Counted from the first letter of the stretch, positions 1 to 7,378 are shown. The stretch is DNA of 35,206 bases from Eubacterium sp. TM05-53 (GCF_003436425.1 NZ_QSPK01000021.1:1-35206); one strand, 5' to 3'. Made by a program: numbers and translations. Notes: generated by a model from the letters alone, not told the origin.

Positions 1-267
1 GAATTAAGCAACAATCTAGCTGAACAAAGAATCAAACCATTCGTAATAGCCAGAAAGAATTTCTTATTTTCAAATACAAAGAACGGAGCCAAAGCAAGTA
101 CCATATATTTCAGTTTAATAGAATCCGCAAAAATGAATAAACTAAATCCATATAAATATCTGGAATATGTGTTGGATACATTGAGCACCAAAGGATTATC
201 AAACGAAATCATAAATAGTGTATTGCCGTACTCTAAACAGCTGCCAAAGAATCTATATGTAAAATAG
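1..267 (+). CDS. IS66-family transposase, C-terminal part (cut by window edge)
   Basis: An open frame enters from the left edge and stops at TAG 265-267, giving about 88 residues. It contains the stretch ARKNFLFSNTKNGAKAS followed by YFSLIESAKMNKLNPYKYLEY, which I recognise as the C-terminal signature of IS66 transposases (IS66_C region after the DDE core). The start and catalytic domain lie outside the window, so I cannot tell whether the gene is intact. A hairpin with a short T-tract and an IS66-like terminal repeat follow at once, which fits the real right end of the element. Confidence 0.85.
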   Translation, partial: ELSNNLAEQRIKPFVIARKNFLFSNTKNGAKASTIYFSLIESAKMNKLNPYKYLEYVLDTLSTKGLSNEIINSVLPYSKQLPKNLYVK

Positions 268-271
268 AACA

Positions 272-316
272 GATCCGATTGACAATGACATTGTATCATT
301 TCAAATCGGATCTTTT
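272..316 (+). terminator. Intrinsic terminator after the IS66 transposase
   Basis: GATCCGATT (272-280) pairs perfectly with AATCGGATC (304-312) and is followed by TTTT. The 23-nt loop contains a smaller inverted repeat, ACAAT/ATTGT. It lies just after the transposase stop and inside the inverted repeat end. Confidence 0.6.
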
Positions 317-377
317 AATATGGGCCCTATTTGACGCTTACATTAATTCCAATAAATTTGTTGTTTTTATTTCAAAT

Positions 378-414
378 CAAAAAGAAAAGAGTAGAATGAA
401 TCATCTCATTCTAC
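378..414 (-). terminator. Intrinsic terminator of the XRE-type regulator gene
   Basis: A perfect 9-bp stem, GTAGAATGA (391-399) with TCATTCTAC (406-414), has a 6-nt loop. On the minus strand it is followed by the T-rich tract TCTTTTCTTTTTG. It lies 9 bp past the stop codon of the minus-strand gene. Confidence 0.7.
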
Positions 415-423
415 CCCTAAATA

Positions 424-1065
424 TCATTTTTCAATCAAATCCTCTATCTTACAGCCAAACACTTTAGAAATACGATACAACTTATCTACACTTGCCTTAT
501 TTATGTCCTTATTTCTTTGTTCATATAATTGTATTGAACGAAGACTTACACCAGAAAGATCGGATAATTCTTGTTGCGTATAACCATAAGTAGTTCGAAT
601 ACGCTTTAAGTTTGTTTCCACATAATACTCTTTCATTTTAGAATCCACAATATCTACAAACTTAGAAATATCCGCCTCATGAAGTATATAATACATTCTT
701 TTTAAATCTTCAAAACTTAAAACACGAAATATCTCTTTAAAACTTCGATCTGAATACCATTGGTAATAGGCAACAGCCCAACCAATCCAATATTCACATG
801 AACGACTATAGTTTACTTCAGGTTCAATATCCAACTCTTTTTGCATGGTCTCAAATACAATTTCATGTACAAGCTCAATCCCACTTTTACCTGCTACACA
901 AGCAGGCTCCCCATTTTCAATACGTTTACTAATAGAACTTACAATAAACATATTCACAAAATCATCACCTGAAATATGACAAGTATTGATGGCATAATCA
1001 AAGGCATCCCCCAACATTGTTTGTGCATGTTTCAAATACATTTCAAAATACGAATGAATTCTCAT
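424..1065 (-). CDS. XRE-family HTH regulator with a helical N-terminal domain
   Basis: The 213-residue protein has a Cro/CI-type helix-turn-helix at residues 152-213; the recognisable core is YTQQELSDLSGVSLRSIQLYE, ending in an IEDLIEK motif. The first 150 residues form a separate, mostly helical domain including the segment VAGKSGIELVHEIV. I believe this resembles Firmicutes regulators found next to DUF3791/DUF3990 toxin-like genes, but that link is from memory and is weak. I chose ATG at 1065 because GGAGG lies 10 nt upstream; the frame opens 27 bp earlier without a ribosome site. No partner gene lies alongside: its 3' side runs into the IS66 end. It probably binds DNA and may autoregulate through the palindrome in its promoter. 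Confidence 0.75.
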   Translation of the reverse strand: MRIHSYFEMYLKHAQTMLGDAFDYAINTCHISGDDFVNMFIVSSISKRIENGEPACVAGKSGIELVHEIVFETMQKELDIEPEVNYSRSCEYWIGWAVAYYQWYSDRSFKEIFRVLSFEDLKRMYYILHEADISKFVDIVDSKMKEYYVETNLKRIRTTYGYTQQELSDLSGVSLRSIQLYEQRNKDINKASVDKLYRISKVFGCKIEDLIEK

Positions 1066-1107
1066 TTTCAATATTCCTCCAACATCCCACAACCTGTTTT
1101 TACTTTA

Positions 1108-1134
1108 ATTATATACTAGAAAACGAATAATTCG
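1108..1134 (-). promoter_or_regulatory. Promoter region with CGAAT palindrome upstream of the XRE gene
   Basis: On the minus strand a TATAAT (plus 1108-1113) lies about 43 bp upstream of the chosen start. A perfect odd-centred palindrome CGAAT-A-ATTCG covers 1124-1134, between the -10 and the expected -35, where a repressor such as the XRE protein could bind. No good -35 hexamer is visible. Confidence 0.4.
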
Positions 1135-1208
1135 TCTCACTGGGATTTTCGAATCACCAATGTATTGTCATTAGTTTAGTCGTCTGAAATCGATAATCCG
1201 GTGTCTTT

Positions 1209-1246
1209 TATATTTGATAGTGTATTTTATTACACTATCAAATATA
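1209..1246. repeat. 16-bp perfect AT-rich inverted repeat
   Basis: The arm 1209-1224 is an exact reverse complement of 1231-1246, separated by TTTTAT. It lies 42 bp past the stop of the HTH-ATPase gene. Neither strand has a T-run right after the stem, so it is a poor classical terminator. It could be a transcript-stabilising 3' hairpin, a protein-binding site or a mobile-element scar. Confidence 0.6.
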
Positions 1247-1287
1247 AATCACAAAGCTTTAAGATTATTTCATACAAAACTATTATT

Positions 1288-3150
1288 CTAAACAGTTTTA
1301 ATACAAACTCTCTTTCCAGAAAAGGCAATCCCAAACTTCAATATCTTTTCGATTCCCTCACTCTTCATCTCAGAATCATATTCCATACTATTAATTTGAC
1401 TAATAGCTTCAGCTGCCAAAAGTGCTAATTCATTATCATCTAGATTTTTCTTCCACTTTAGTTCCATAATCATTCCAGGATGATTATCATCTCTAGGCAT
1501 TAGACAAATGTCAAATCTTCCCTTACCAGACTCTCTATTTGATTTGATTTTGTACTGATTATCCATTATCGAAATCAACCCTAAAACCAAACCATGATAG
1601 AAAGATTCACTAGCCGTATCATAGAAACTAATTGCGTTATCAATATATTCTGCAATGGCTTTTTCCAATTTTGCATAATCATTCAAGAACAAACTTTCCG
1701 CAATCTTATCTGCAGTTGTTCTTGAAACTGCACCAATCTGCATCAAATGTGTCAAAACCTCACTTTTATAAACGGAAGCTATCTCTTTATTTGGAATAGA
1801 CACCTCACACAAATAAGAACCATCTGCCTGCAATTTTTTAATTGTTGTTTTCAAATAGCCAGCCACCAATAACAAACTATAGATATTAGCTGGATCATCT
1901 GTGAGTGAACGATATACAACATTTTGATCAATCCTTGCCAAAACTTTATCTCCAAGAATCAAAGAATACAGTTTTTCTGTAATATCCTCATCCGTCACTT
2001 TTAAAACATCTTCCAAAATCTCATTCTTTCCTGTATTCACCCAATATGCCTGTGGAACACACCCCTTCGAAATATAATTGATCACAGACCACGGATTATA
2101 TATTTCTTCATTTCCAAACAAATATCCATCATACCACTCTTGAAGTTCACTCTCTTTTTCAGTAACTCCATAATAATCTAGCATTTCACTTACTTCTTCA
2201 TTTGTAAATCCAAAATAACGATCATACGCTTCATCCATCACTGAATTCACAGTTAAGTTATTTAATCCACTAAATATACTTTCTTGAGCAATTCTCAAAA
2301 TTCCTGTTAAAAAACCATAAGAAAGATTTTTATTATCTTTAAAAGCACCCGAAAAGAAGTTTCTCATAAAACTAATGATTTCATCATAGAAATCCTTAGA
2401 ATAGCCTTCCTGAATGGGAGTGTCATACTCATCAATAATAGTGATTGGAGCTTTACCATAATGAGTCGCAAGCATTTTAGATAACTTTTCAAGTGATGAA
2501 GACAATTCCACTTCATTTTCCGTTGCACTTAATACTTTATTAAAATATTCCTTCTCGTAATCCGATATCCTATCACTACTCAACAATTCCTGATGCCTTC
2601 CATATTCTTCTTGAAGAAGCGATTTAATTTTCTCTACAGTGGCCTGCCAAGAATCAAACTTTACATCTTTAAAAGTTAGGAAAATCACAGGATATTTACC
2701 TTGATGCGTTCGATAGACTTCCCCACACTTCCAAATATCCTTATCTTTAAAATATTTAGACGTATCTTCATCCATCTTTTCAAAATACACTCTAAGCATA
2801 TCCATATTCAATGTTTTGCCAAATCTTCTTGGTCTAGTGAATAATGAAACCAATGGCTTTTGATCTAAAAATTCCTTAATCAACATGGTTTTATCCACAT
2901 AATAATAATCCGATTGAGCACGCACATAGTCCGAAATACCAATAGGCAAAGGCTTTCTAGCTGTGGTCATCTCTCTTTTACTATATTCACCAGTTGAAAT
3001 CCTACCATCTACTGGCTTTTGAGCATTATCTGGAATCTCCCAATTTTTCCCATTCTTAACAGCACCAGGAATTCGCCCAGATTTACACAAACTCGAAACC
3101 GCACGAACACTAATATTCCAAATTAAAGCCATTTCTTTACAAGTCTTCAT
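1288..3150 (-). CDS. HTH - AAA-type ATPase - PD-(D/E)XK nuclease-like fusion protein
   Basis: The 620-residue protein reads as three parts. Residues 1-42 resemble a MerR/excisionase-type helix-turn-helix, with RAVSSLCKSGRIPGA followed by a WEIP wing. Residues 65-350 match the AAA-ATPase_like family (PF09820), with P-loop RPRRFGKT at 106-113 and Walker B IIDEYD at 238-243. The C-terminus matches the PD-(D/E)XK-type region of these proteins (PF08011), with D547 and E563-L-K565. Family members are common and often multicopy in gut bacteria; their role is not settled. The ATG at 3150 has GGTGG upstream and a good promoter about 30 bp further. It is a single-gene unit in an accessory zone. The DNA-binding, ATPase and nuclease-like parts suggest a DNA-acting or defence-like protein, but no activity is established. 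Confidence 0.8.
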   Translation of the reverse strand: MKTCKEMALIWNISVRAVSSLCKSGRIPGAVKNGKNWEIPDNAQKPVDGRISTGEYSKREMTTARKPLPIGISDYVRAQSDYYYVDKTMLIKEFLDQKPLVSLFTRPRRFGKTLNMDMLRVYFEKMDEDTSKYFKDKDIWKCGEVYRTHQGKYPVIFLTFKDVKFDSWQATVEKIKSLLQEEYGRHQELLSSDRISDYEKEYFNKVLSATENEVELSSSLEKLSKMLATHYGKAPITIIDEYDTPIQEGYSKDFYDEIISFMRNFFSGAFKDNKNLSYGFLTGILRIAQESIFSGLNNLTVNSVMDEAYDRYFGFTNEEVSEMLDYYGVTEKESELQEWYDGYLFGNEEIYNPWSVINYISKGCVPQAYWVNTGKNEILEDVLKVTDEDITEKLYSLILGDKVLARIDQNVVYRSLTDDPANIYSLLLVAGYLKTTIKKLQADGSYLCEVSIPNKEIASVYKSEVLTHLMQIGAVSRTTADKIAESLFLNDYAKLEKAIAEYIDNAISFYDTASESFYHGLVLGLISIMDNQYKIKSNRESGKGRFDICLMPRDDNHPGMIMELKWKKNLDDNELALLAAEAISQINSMEYDSEMKSEGIEKILKFGIAFSGKRVCIKTV

Positions 3151-3177
3151 GTGAACACCACCAATCTTACTACTATT

Positions 3178-3207
3178 AGTATACCCTATTATTTGGAACT
3201 ATGTCAA
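3178..3207 (-). promoter_or_regulatory. Sigma-A promoter of the HTH-ATPase-nuclease gene
   Basis: On the minus strand a perfect TTGACA (plus 3202-3207) and TATACT (plus 3178-3183) are separated by 18 bp. The -10 ends 27 bp before the start codon. This is one of the strongest-looking promoters in the window. Confidence 0.8.
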
Positions 3208-3267
3208 ATTCTTTCGGAAGAATATTCGGAACAATATCAATTTATAATAATATTCTTCTTTTTAAAG

Positions 3268-3292
3268 AAAAAAAAAGGTGCCATTGAGCACC
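3268..3292 (-). terminator. Intrinsic terminator of the marR-membrane protein operon
   Basis: On the minus strand GGTGC-TCAATG-GCACC (plus 3277-3292) is followed by nine T residues. It lies 12 bp past the stop of the membrane protein gene. Confidence 0.8.
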
Positions 3293-3304
3293 AAGTTTTG
3301 TGAA

Positions 3305-3967
3305 TTAGAATAATAATTGTAATCCCATCACAATAATCCACATATAAGCACAAGTCTTAGGAATCATCAATAAACCAATCTTTGGTTTTGTCTTAGACCA
3401 CAATGTAACTGGGATATAGCAACCAAATGAAATGATGATGGCTGCAACCATACGATTCATATGTAGATCGTACATATTTCCTGAAATCGCATAAAGAAGA
3501 ATCACACCAATTCCAGTCAGGGCAAATACGGCATTACGAATCACAGATAGCTTCCTATTTCCTTCTTCACTCGTCCAGTTATTTTGTGGTAAGAAACATA
3601 CTACGATACGAATAATAGCTGAAATCCAAATCATAGCCTCCACCCATACTGGAGCTGTTAGTGTTGGGAAAGTTAATTTCCAGATAAACAATAAGATAAT
3701 ATAGAACACTGTCATTGTGATTGAAGATACCTGCAATCCAATTCCAAGCTGTCTTTTAATTTTATCATTCGTTCCATATACCGCTCTTTTAATACGAGGA
3801 ACCAAGTGGAATGCGTCTCCACCACACAAAGTTAACGTTAATACGCCATATAAAATAAATAATGGATTTCCTTTCGAATATACAAAGAATAAAATTCCAG
3901 CAATTAAGTCAAAAATCAAGTAACAAGCATCAAAAATTGCTTCCATCAAATCAGGCATTCTTTTCAT
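3305..3967 (-). CDS. Polytopic membrane protein of unknown function
   Basis: I do not recognise this 220-residue protein. It has about seven hydrophobic segments, near residues 9-30, 35-50, 76-96, 105-126, 142-162, 172-190 and 197-219. A charged patch DAFHLVPRIKR follows the second segment and is the most motif-like feature. Its start overlaps the end of the MarR-type gene by 17 bp, and AAAGGA lies 9 nt upstream of the ATG at 3967, so the two are co-translated. Such pairs often have a MarR repressor controlling a membrane protein for export or stress response; that role is inference. A terminator follows directly. Confidence 0.7.
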   Translation of the reverse strand: MKRMPDLMEAIFDACYLIFDLIAGILFFVYSKGNPLFILYGVLTLTLCGGDAFHLVPRIKRAVYGTNDKIKRQLGIGLQVSSITMTVFYIILLFIWKLTFPTLTAPVWVEAMIWISAIIRIVVCFLPQNNWTSEEGNRKLSVIRNAVFALTGIGVILLYAISGNMYDLHMNRMVAAIIISFGCYIPVTLWSKTKPKIGLLMIPKTCAYMWIIVMGLQLLF

Positions 3968-4334
3968 TTGAAATCATCCTTTCTGCATTGTCATACACCT
4001 TTTGAAATACATTCATAAACACTTTGATTTCTTCTTCACTAAGACCTTCAAACATATCTTGCGCAAACTCCTTTTGCGCCCATATTCCATCTTCAATTAC
4101 TTCATTAGCCAATTGTAGTAAATGAATAGTTACATGCTTTTTATTGTCTTTGTCGACTCTTCGCTCAATACAGCCACGATCTTCTAATACTTTAAGTGAA
4201 GTCGAAACATGAGACTTTGTAGACTTACGAATACGAACAATGTCCGCAGCCGTATTGTACGCAGGATTGCTTTGACGTACTCTCATCATTAAAATGACGA
4301 GATTCTCTTTCTCACAATGCGAGAAATGGAGCAT
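3951..4334 (-). CDS. MarR-family regulator, 5' end disrupted
   Basis: The readable frame gives 127 residues with a MarR winged helix: TAADIVRIRKSTKSHVSTSL as recognition helices, then LEDRGCIERRVDKDNKKHVT as the wing, and a C-terminal dimerisation helix. MarR proteins usually have 140-150 residues, so about 15-25 at the N-terminus appear to be missing. The ATG at 4334 has no ribosome binding site. The frame stays open and protein-like for seven more codons (NHAESFA) to base 4355, where a stop appears at the inferred border of the tnpB element. The best reading is that the element, perhaps with a local deletion, removed the original start and promoter. Expression may now depend on read-through from tnpB. 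It could be a pseudogene. Confidence 0.7.
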   Translation of the reverse strand: MLHFSHCEKENLVILMMRVRQSNPAYNTAADIVRIRKSTKSHVSTSLKVLEDRGCIERRVDKDNKKHVTIHLLQLANEVIEDGIWAQKEFAQDMFEGLSEEEIKVFMNVFQKVYDNAERMISNEKNA

Positions 4335-4355
4335 CGCAAAGCTTTCAGCATGGTT

Positions 4356-4497
4356 CTAGACCTTGCATATAGTCTTTGCACAGCTCCTGTTTTTTGAGCA
4401 TTTCCAATCCATGTGGACTGTACTCTGTATACTCATACTCCATCCAGCAGGGCTTACGCCTTAGACCTGACTGGATGAGGGATTCTTTAAGCTAGAA
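4356..4497 (-). ncRNA. Candidate TnpB guide RNA (omega/reRNA) scaffold
   Basis: The 3' flank of tnpB up to the element's right end is where TnpB-associated RNAs are produced in known systems. Here the minus strand shows two nested stems: CATCCAG/CTGGATG (plus 4441-4447 and 4471-4477) enclosing GGC-GTAA-GCC, and GGATTC/GAATCC overlapping the tnpB stop. The guide would be the bases just beyond the right border, which are marR codons here. This is position and structure only; no covariance was tested. Confidence 0.4.
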
Positions 4498-6024
4498 TCC
4501 AAAGCAGTGTTTCATTGTGTGTCCACATTTTTTCTTATTTGAAATCAGTGTTTCCTGCATTTTGACAAAGTGTGGAAAATCAAGATGACAGGTTTCAAAA
4601 TCGGGTGCAGTCAATGTATCGTCCGTATGACAAATTAGAAAGGCAGAATACAAATCTCTTTGTACTTTATGTCCTTCAATCGTTTTAAATCTTTCACTTA
4701 AAGTAGGCTTGATGTATTCACCTGTATCATGGTGAAGTTGAGAAGCACGATATTGATGAATATCTATTTCGTAGTATGGTATTCCATACTGTGTTGCCTT
4801 TGTTTTTAAATCAGTCTGCATAAGACCTGGAGAACGGTTCTTGATAGAGTGTCCATAACGCTTTTTGCGTTTGTATTTGCGTACCATCTTAAAAGAGCCG
4901 TCTTTTTGTTTAACTGCCGTTGCCTCATCTTTACGCTCTGTCTTCTTTGATTTCTTTTGAAGAGCCTTGAAGTTCATTGGCTCAAGGATCAGCTCACTCG
5001 TATTTTTCAAGAGCTTGTTGATGAAAGTATGGTGTGAAGTCTTAATGTAAGCAGATTGTTTTCGATAGAGAACTCGAACTTGGCGTTTTAAACGTCTACA
5101 TCGTTTTGTGGTTTTCCATTTGTGTTTTCCCTTTTTGACTGTACCATTCTTATTGTAGTTTTCTGGATTGTGCTTGCGCATAGAGGCATCTACCAGATTC
5201 TGCTTATGACGAATCTCTTTTTCATATTCGGCTGATTCTGGAGCCAATTCTTCCAGATGAACCTCGTTGTTTGAGACTGTCGCAATCGTAGAGGTTCCAA
5301 AGTCAACGCCTGTACGATGTCCGCCATCTTCAGATAGTTTAATTCGTTTTGGCGCATCGCCTCGAAGTGTGATCACTACATAATATTTGAATCCACTGTT
5401 GAATTCGATTCTTTTTAAAAATGAATAAACAACATCTTCTTTCAAATCGACAGATGAAATGATGTTCTGAATATATTCATTCTTTGGGACACGAACTTTG
5501 TAGTAATGTTTCATAAAACAGATGGTATCCCATCTTGAAAGACGTACTCCTGTTGCAGCACATTTTTGTTTGATACAATCGAAACTATTATATCTTCGAT
5601 AATGAAGATGACGCCCATCCTCAAAAAGAACCTTTTCCACTCCCTTATATACAGCTTCAGCTTCTGCCTGTGCCTGATGAGAGTTGATGTAGTTCTTGTA
5701 TTTCTTTTGTTCTTTGGATACAAACTTACACAAAGAAGTCTTCGTGAGATTATACTCTTTCTGTTTAATACACATGATATTGGACAATTCTTTTTTCTTC
5801 TTCTTTTCAGAAGCTGACAGTTCAGATACTTTCTTTTTAGAAAATTCAGCTTTACCATAAGCTTTGCGTGCATCCACATATTCTGTATCATGAAACAAAG
5901 CATTCAAACGATTAGTAGCATATCGAACTAATTGATTATGCATCTGATTCGCATAGAAAAAAGACTTCGACAAAAACCGTTTCTCAGATCCACTTAATTC
6001 CAATTGAAAGCGTACTGTATACAT
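4492..6024 (-). CDS. tnpB: TnpB-like RNA-guided nuclease without zinc ribbon
   Basis: This 510-residue OrfB/TnpB protein has an N-terminal OrfB_IS605 region, a lysine-rich middle and a RuvC-like core. The three acidic residues can be placed: D241 in TGVDFGTS, E348 in ELILEPMNF and D457 in VQRDLYSAFL. Between RuvC-II and RuvC-III, where most TnpBs carry two CxxC pairs, residues 421-456 hold no cysteine. A C-terminal extension has four cysteines (465, 479, 500, 507). The length is above the usual 370-430. I recall related zinc-ribbon-less TnpBs in Clostridia, so this looks like a subfamily rather than decay. The start at 6024 has AAAGGAG upstream. By family knowledge it would cut DNA guided by an RNA from the element's end. 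No frameshift is visible. Confidence 0.85.
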   Translation of the reverse strand: MYTVRFQLELSGSEKRFLSKSFFYANQMHNQLVRYATNRLNALFHDTEYVDARKAYGKAEFSKKKVSELSASEKKKKKELSNIMCIKQKEYNLTKTSLCKFVSKEQKKYKNYINSHQAQAEAEAVYKGVEKVLFEDGRHLHYRRYNSFDCIKQKCAATGVRLSRWDTICFMKHYYKVRVPKNEYIQNIISSVDLKEDVVYSFLKRIEFNSGFKYYVVITLRGDAPKRIKLSEDGGHRTGVDFGTSTIATVSNNEVHLEELAPESAEYEKEIRHKQNLVDASMRKHNPENYNKNGTVKKGKHKWKTTKRCRRLKRQVRVLYRKQSAYIKTSHHTFINKLLKNTSELILEPMNFKALQKKSKKTERKDEATAVKQKDGSFKMVRKYKRKKRYGHSIKNRSPGLMQTDLKTKATQYGIPYYEIDIHQYRASQLHHDTGEYIKPTLSERFKTIEGHKVQRDLYSAFLICHTDDTLTAPDFETCHLDFPHFVKMQETLISNKKKCGHTMKHCFGF

Positions 6025-6052
6025 ATCAAAGTCTCCTTTTTTCTACATATAT

Positions 6053-6061
6053 ATTATAACA
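6053..6061 (-). promoter_or_regulatory. Extended -10 promoter of tnpB
   Basis: On the minus strand TGT-TATAAT lies about 30 bp before the tnpB start, next to a GTTTC/GAAAC hairpin of the element's left end. The -35 is poor, as expected for an extended -10 promoter. Confidence 0.55.
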
Positions 6062-6187
6062 TGGTTTCCATATAGAAACTGTTGAAAAACTGTTACATAC
6101 GTCATTCATCTCATGACTAAAGTTACGAGCGTTTTGACTCTTCCCGTAAAAAATATGACAAATACAACTATAAATAAAGGCCAAAGT

Positions 6188-6216
6188 TTGAGTTATTGGT
6201 TAGAATGATGTATGAT
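6188..6216 (+). promoter_or_regulatory. Sigma-A promoter of the small unknown gene
   Basis: TTGAGT (6188-6193) and TATGAT (6211-6216) are separated by 17 bp. They lie 28 bp before the ATG at 6244. Confidence 0.6.
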
Positions 6217-6243
6217 TAGGATATAAGAAAGGATGTCGTGATT

Positions 6244-6552
6244 ATGGAAAAATGGACTCAAGAACAGTATGCTGCTCGTTTACAGGAAATGAAACAAGAA
6301 GCTCATGATAAAATGTGGTTATACATCGAAGTGAATGCCAAAGAGTTTATGAATGAATGTGAACCAGGGGCAAAAAATTTAGCTAGTTGCTGTAAAGCAA
6401 TGTTAGATGCAATGTTAGAAGGGGATGGCTTTATTGTAGAGCCTAAGATCCGTACTAAGGTTGCTGGAACTTTAACAGTTCGTTACTATGTTGATAACTT
6501 ACATCCAGGTCGTAGAAAATACGCTGATGTAATGAAAGAACAACAACAATAA
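6244..6552 (+). CDS. Small protein of unknown function (102 aa)
   Basis: I do not recognise this protein. It is soluble, with helix-rich character, a tryptophan near the start (EKWTQEQ) and a double cysteine (ASCCKAML). The C-terminal half looks like a strand pair (GTLTVRYYVDNLHPGRRKYADV). I chose ATG at 6244, which has AAGAAAGGA 10 nt upstream; a GTG six bases earlier is the alternative. It has its own promoter and sits between the tnpB element and a converging HAD gene. The conserved look of HPGRRKY suggests a real gene, but no function can be named. Confidence 0.7.
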   Translation: MEKWTQEQYAARLQEMKQEAHDKMWLYIEVNAKEFMNECEPGAKNLASCCKAMLDAMLEGDGFIVEPKIRTKVAGTLTVRYYVDNLHPGRRKYADVMKEQQQ

Positions 6553-6574
6553 AAAAAGAATCATTTCTGATTCT
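6551..6574 (-). terminator. Intrinsic terminator of the HAD phosphatase gene
   Basis: A perfect 7-bp stem AGAATCA (6557-6563) with TGATTCT (6568-6574) is followed on the minus strand by at least six T residues. Its outer base overlaps the HAD gene's stop codon. The converging plus-strand gene ends at 6552, so the hairpin may also slow its transcription. Confidence 0.75.
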
Positions 6575-7355
6575 AAAATAGCTTTAAATATTTAAAAGCT
6601 TTGTATAAGCCGTCATTGTCAATTCTATCTGTGACATAGTCGGCTTTTTCTTTTACACTTTCGACACCATTTCCCATCACAATAGAAATGTCGGCATATT
6701 CTAACATTGGCAAATCATTTTCAGAATCACCAATCGCAACTGTTTCATATTCTTCATTGTAGTAGTCTTTGACAAATTGAATAGCTGTAGCCTTATTATA
6801 TTCTGTGTGTGTGATTTCACCACCTAGATGCAAGAAATTTGTGAAAGTTAAATGTTCTGGAATTTGTTTTAAGATTTCTTCTCGTTGAGCAAGTGAATCA
6901 AAATGAATGCTGACTTTCATAACTTGTTCATAATCTGAATCGTTAAGTGTTGATATATCCGGGAAAGATAAGAAACGATTTCCCATACGGTTGTCTGTAT
7001 TGAATTTACACATTCTTTCTCTGTTTTTTTCGTTAGTAAATGTCATCTTGCTTCCTTCTAAAGAAAAGCCTGAATCTTTGGCAATGTGCTGAATAAATTG
7101 TGTATCTCTTTTTTCCAGTGGTTTAAAAAGAACTTGTTTATTATTGATCACAATTTCGCTTCCAGCTCCAAAACAATAGCCATCTAAATTCATATCTAAT
7201 AAGAATTGAGGCACTTCACAACGCGTTCTTCCCGTGTTTATATATATTTTATGCCCGTTTTTTTTTGCGAGTTCAAGCGCTTCTAATGCAGAACTAGGAA
7301 TCTTTTCGAATGTCCATAGAGTTCCGTCTAAATCTAAAAAAATAATTTTTTTCAT
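6573..7355 (-). CDS. HAD-superfamily phosphatase, Cof type
   Basis: The 260-residue protein has all four HAD motifs. Motif I is DLDGTL, with nucleophile D8 and general acid D10; motif II is T41 in NTGR; motif III is K188 in YNKAT; motif IV is GDSENDLPML at 209-218. The cap between residues 80 and 185 is of the Cof/type IIB kind. These enzymes remove phosphate from sugar phosphates, flavin or vitamin precursors; the substrate here cannot be read from sequence. The length is typical. The start at 7355 has a GGAGGAAGG site upstream. It diverges from the cytidylate-kinase-like gene across a 64-bp gap with a palindrome. Confidence 0.9.
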   Translation of the reverse strand: MKKIIFLDLDGTLWTFEKIPSSALEALELAKKNGHKIYINTGRTRCEVPQFLLDMNLDGYCFGAGSEIVINNKQVLFKPLEKRDTQFIQHIAKDSGFSLEGSKMTFTNEKNRERMCKFNTDNRMGNRFLSFPDISTLNDSDYEQVMKVSIHFDSLAQREEILKQIPEHLTFTNFLHLGGEITHTEYNKATAIQFVKDYYNEEYETVAIGDSENDLPMLEYADISIVMGNGVESVKEKADYVTDRIDNDGLYKAFKYLKLF

Positions 7356-7378
7356 AACCTTCCTCCACTACAATATTC

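Larger units (their letters stand above)
1..341 (+). mobile_element. IS66-family insertion sequence, right end
   Basis: The transposase tail is followed 74 bp later by a sequence ending in TTGACGCTTAC (331-341). Read inward from the right this is GTAAGCGTCAA, and the GTAAGCG start is the usual tip of IS66 inverted repeats. The element would therefore end at base 341. IS66 elements usually make 8-bp target duplications, so the flanking octamer would be ATTAATTC (342-349). The left end is outside the window and the duplication cannot be checked here. Confidence 0.65.
4356..6145 (-). mobile_element. IS200/IS605-type element carrying only tnpB
   Basis: No tnpA is present. The left end lies upstream of tnpB. 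There, on the minus strand, host TTTTTTAC (plus GTAA at 6146-6149) precedes the inferred element start; TTAC is the target tetranucleotide known for IS608. Subterminal hairpins GTCAT/ATGAC (plus 6101-6105 and 6113-6117) and GTTTC/GAAAC (plus 6064-6079) follow. The right border is placed at about 4356 because MarR-like coding sequence resumes there. Both borders are inferred from context and could be off by several bases. Confidence 0.6.

Noticed and set aside
279..467. A short plus-strand frame across the IS66 end
   Set aside because: It runs through the inverted repeat and into the terminator of the minus-strand regulator; no protein character.
5511..5903. A 130-codon minus-strand frame inside tnpB
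   Set aside because: It is an out-of-frame shadow of tnpB; the tnpB frame has all family motifs.
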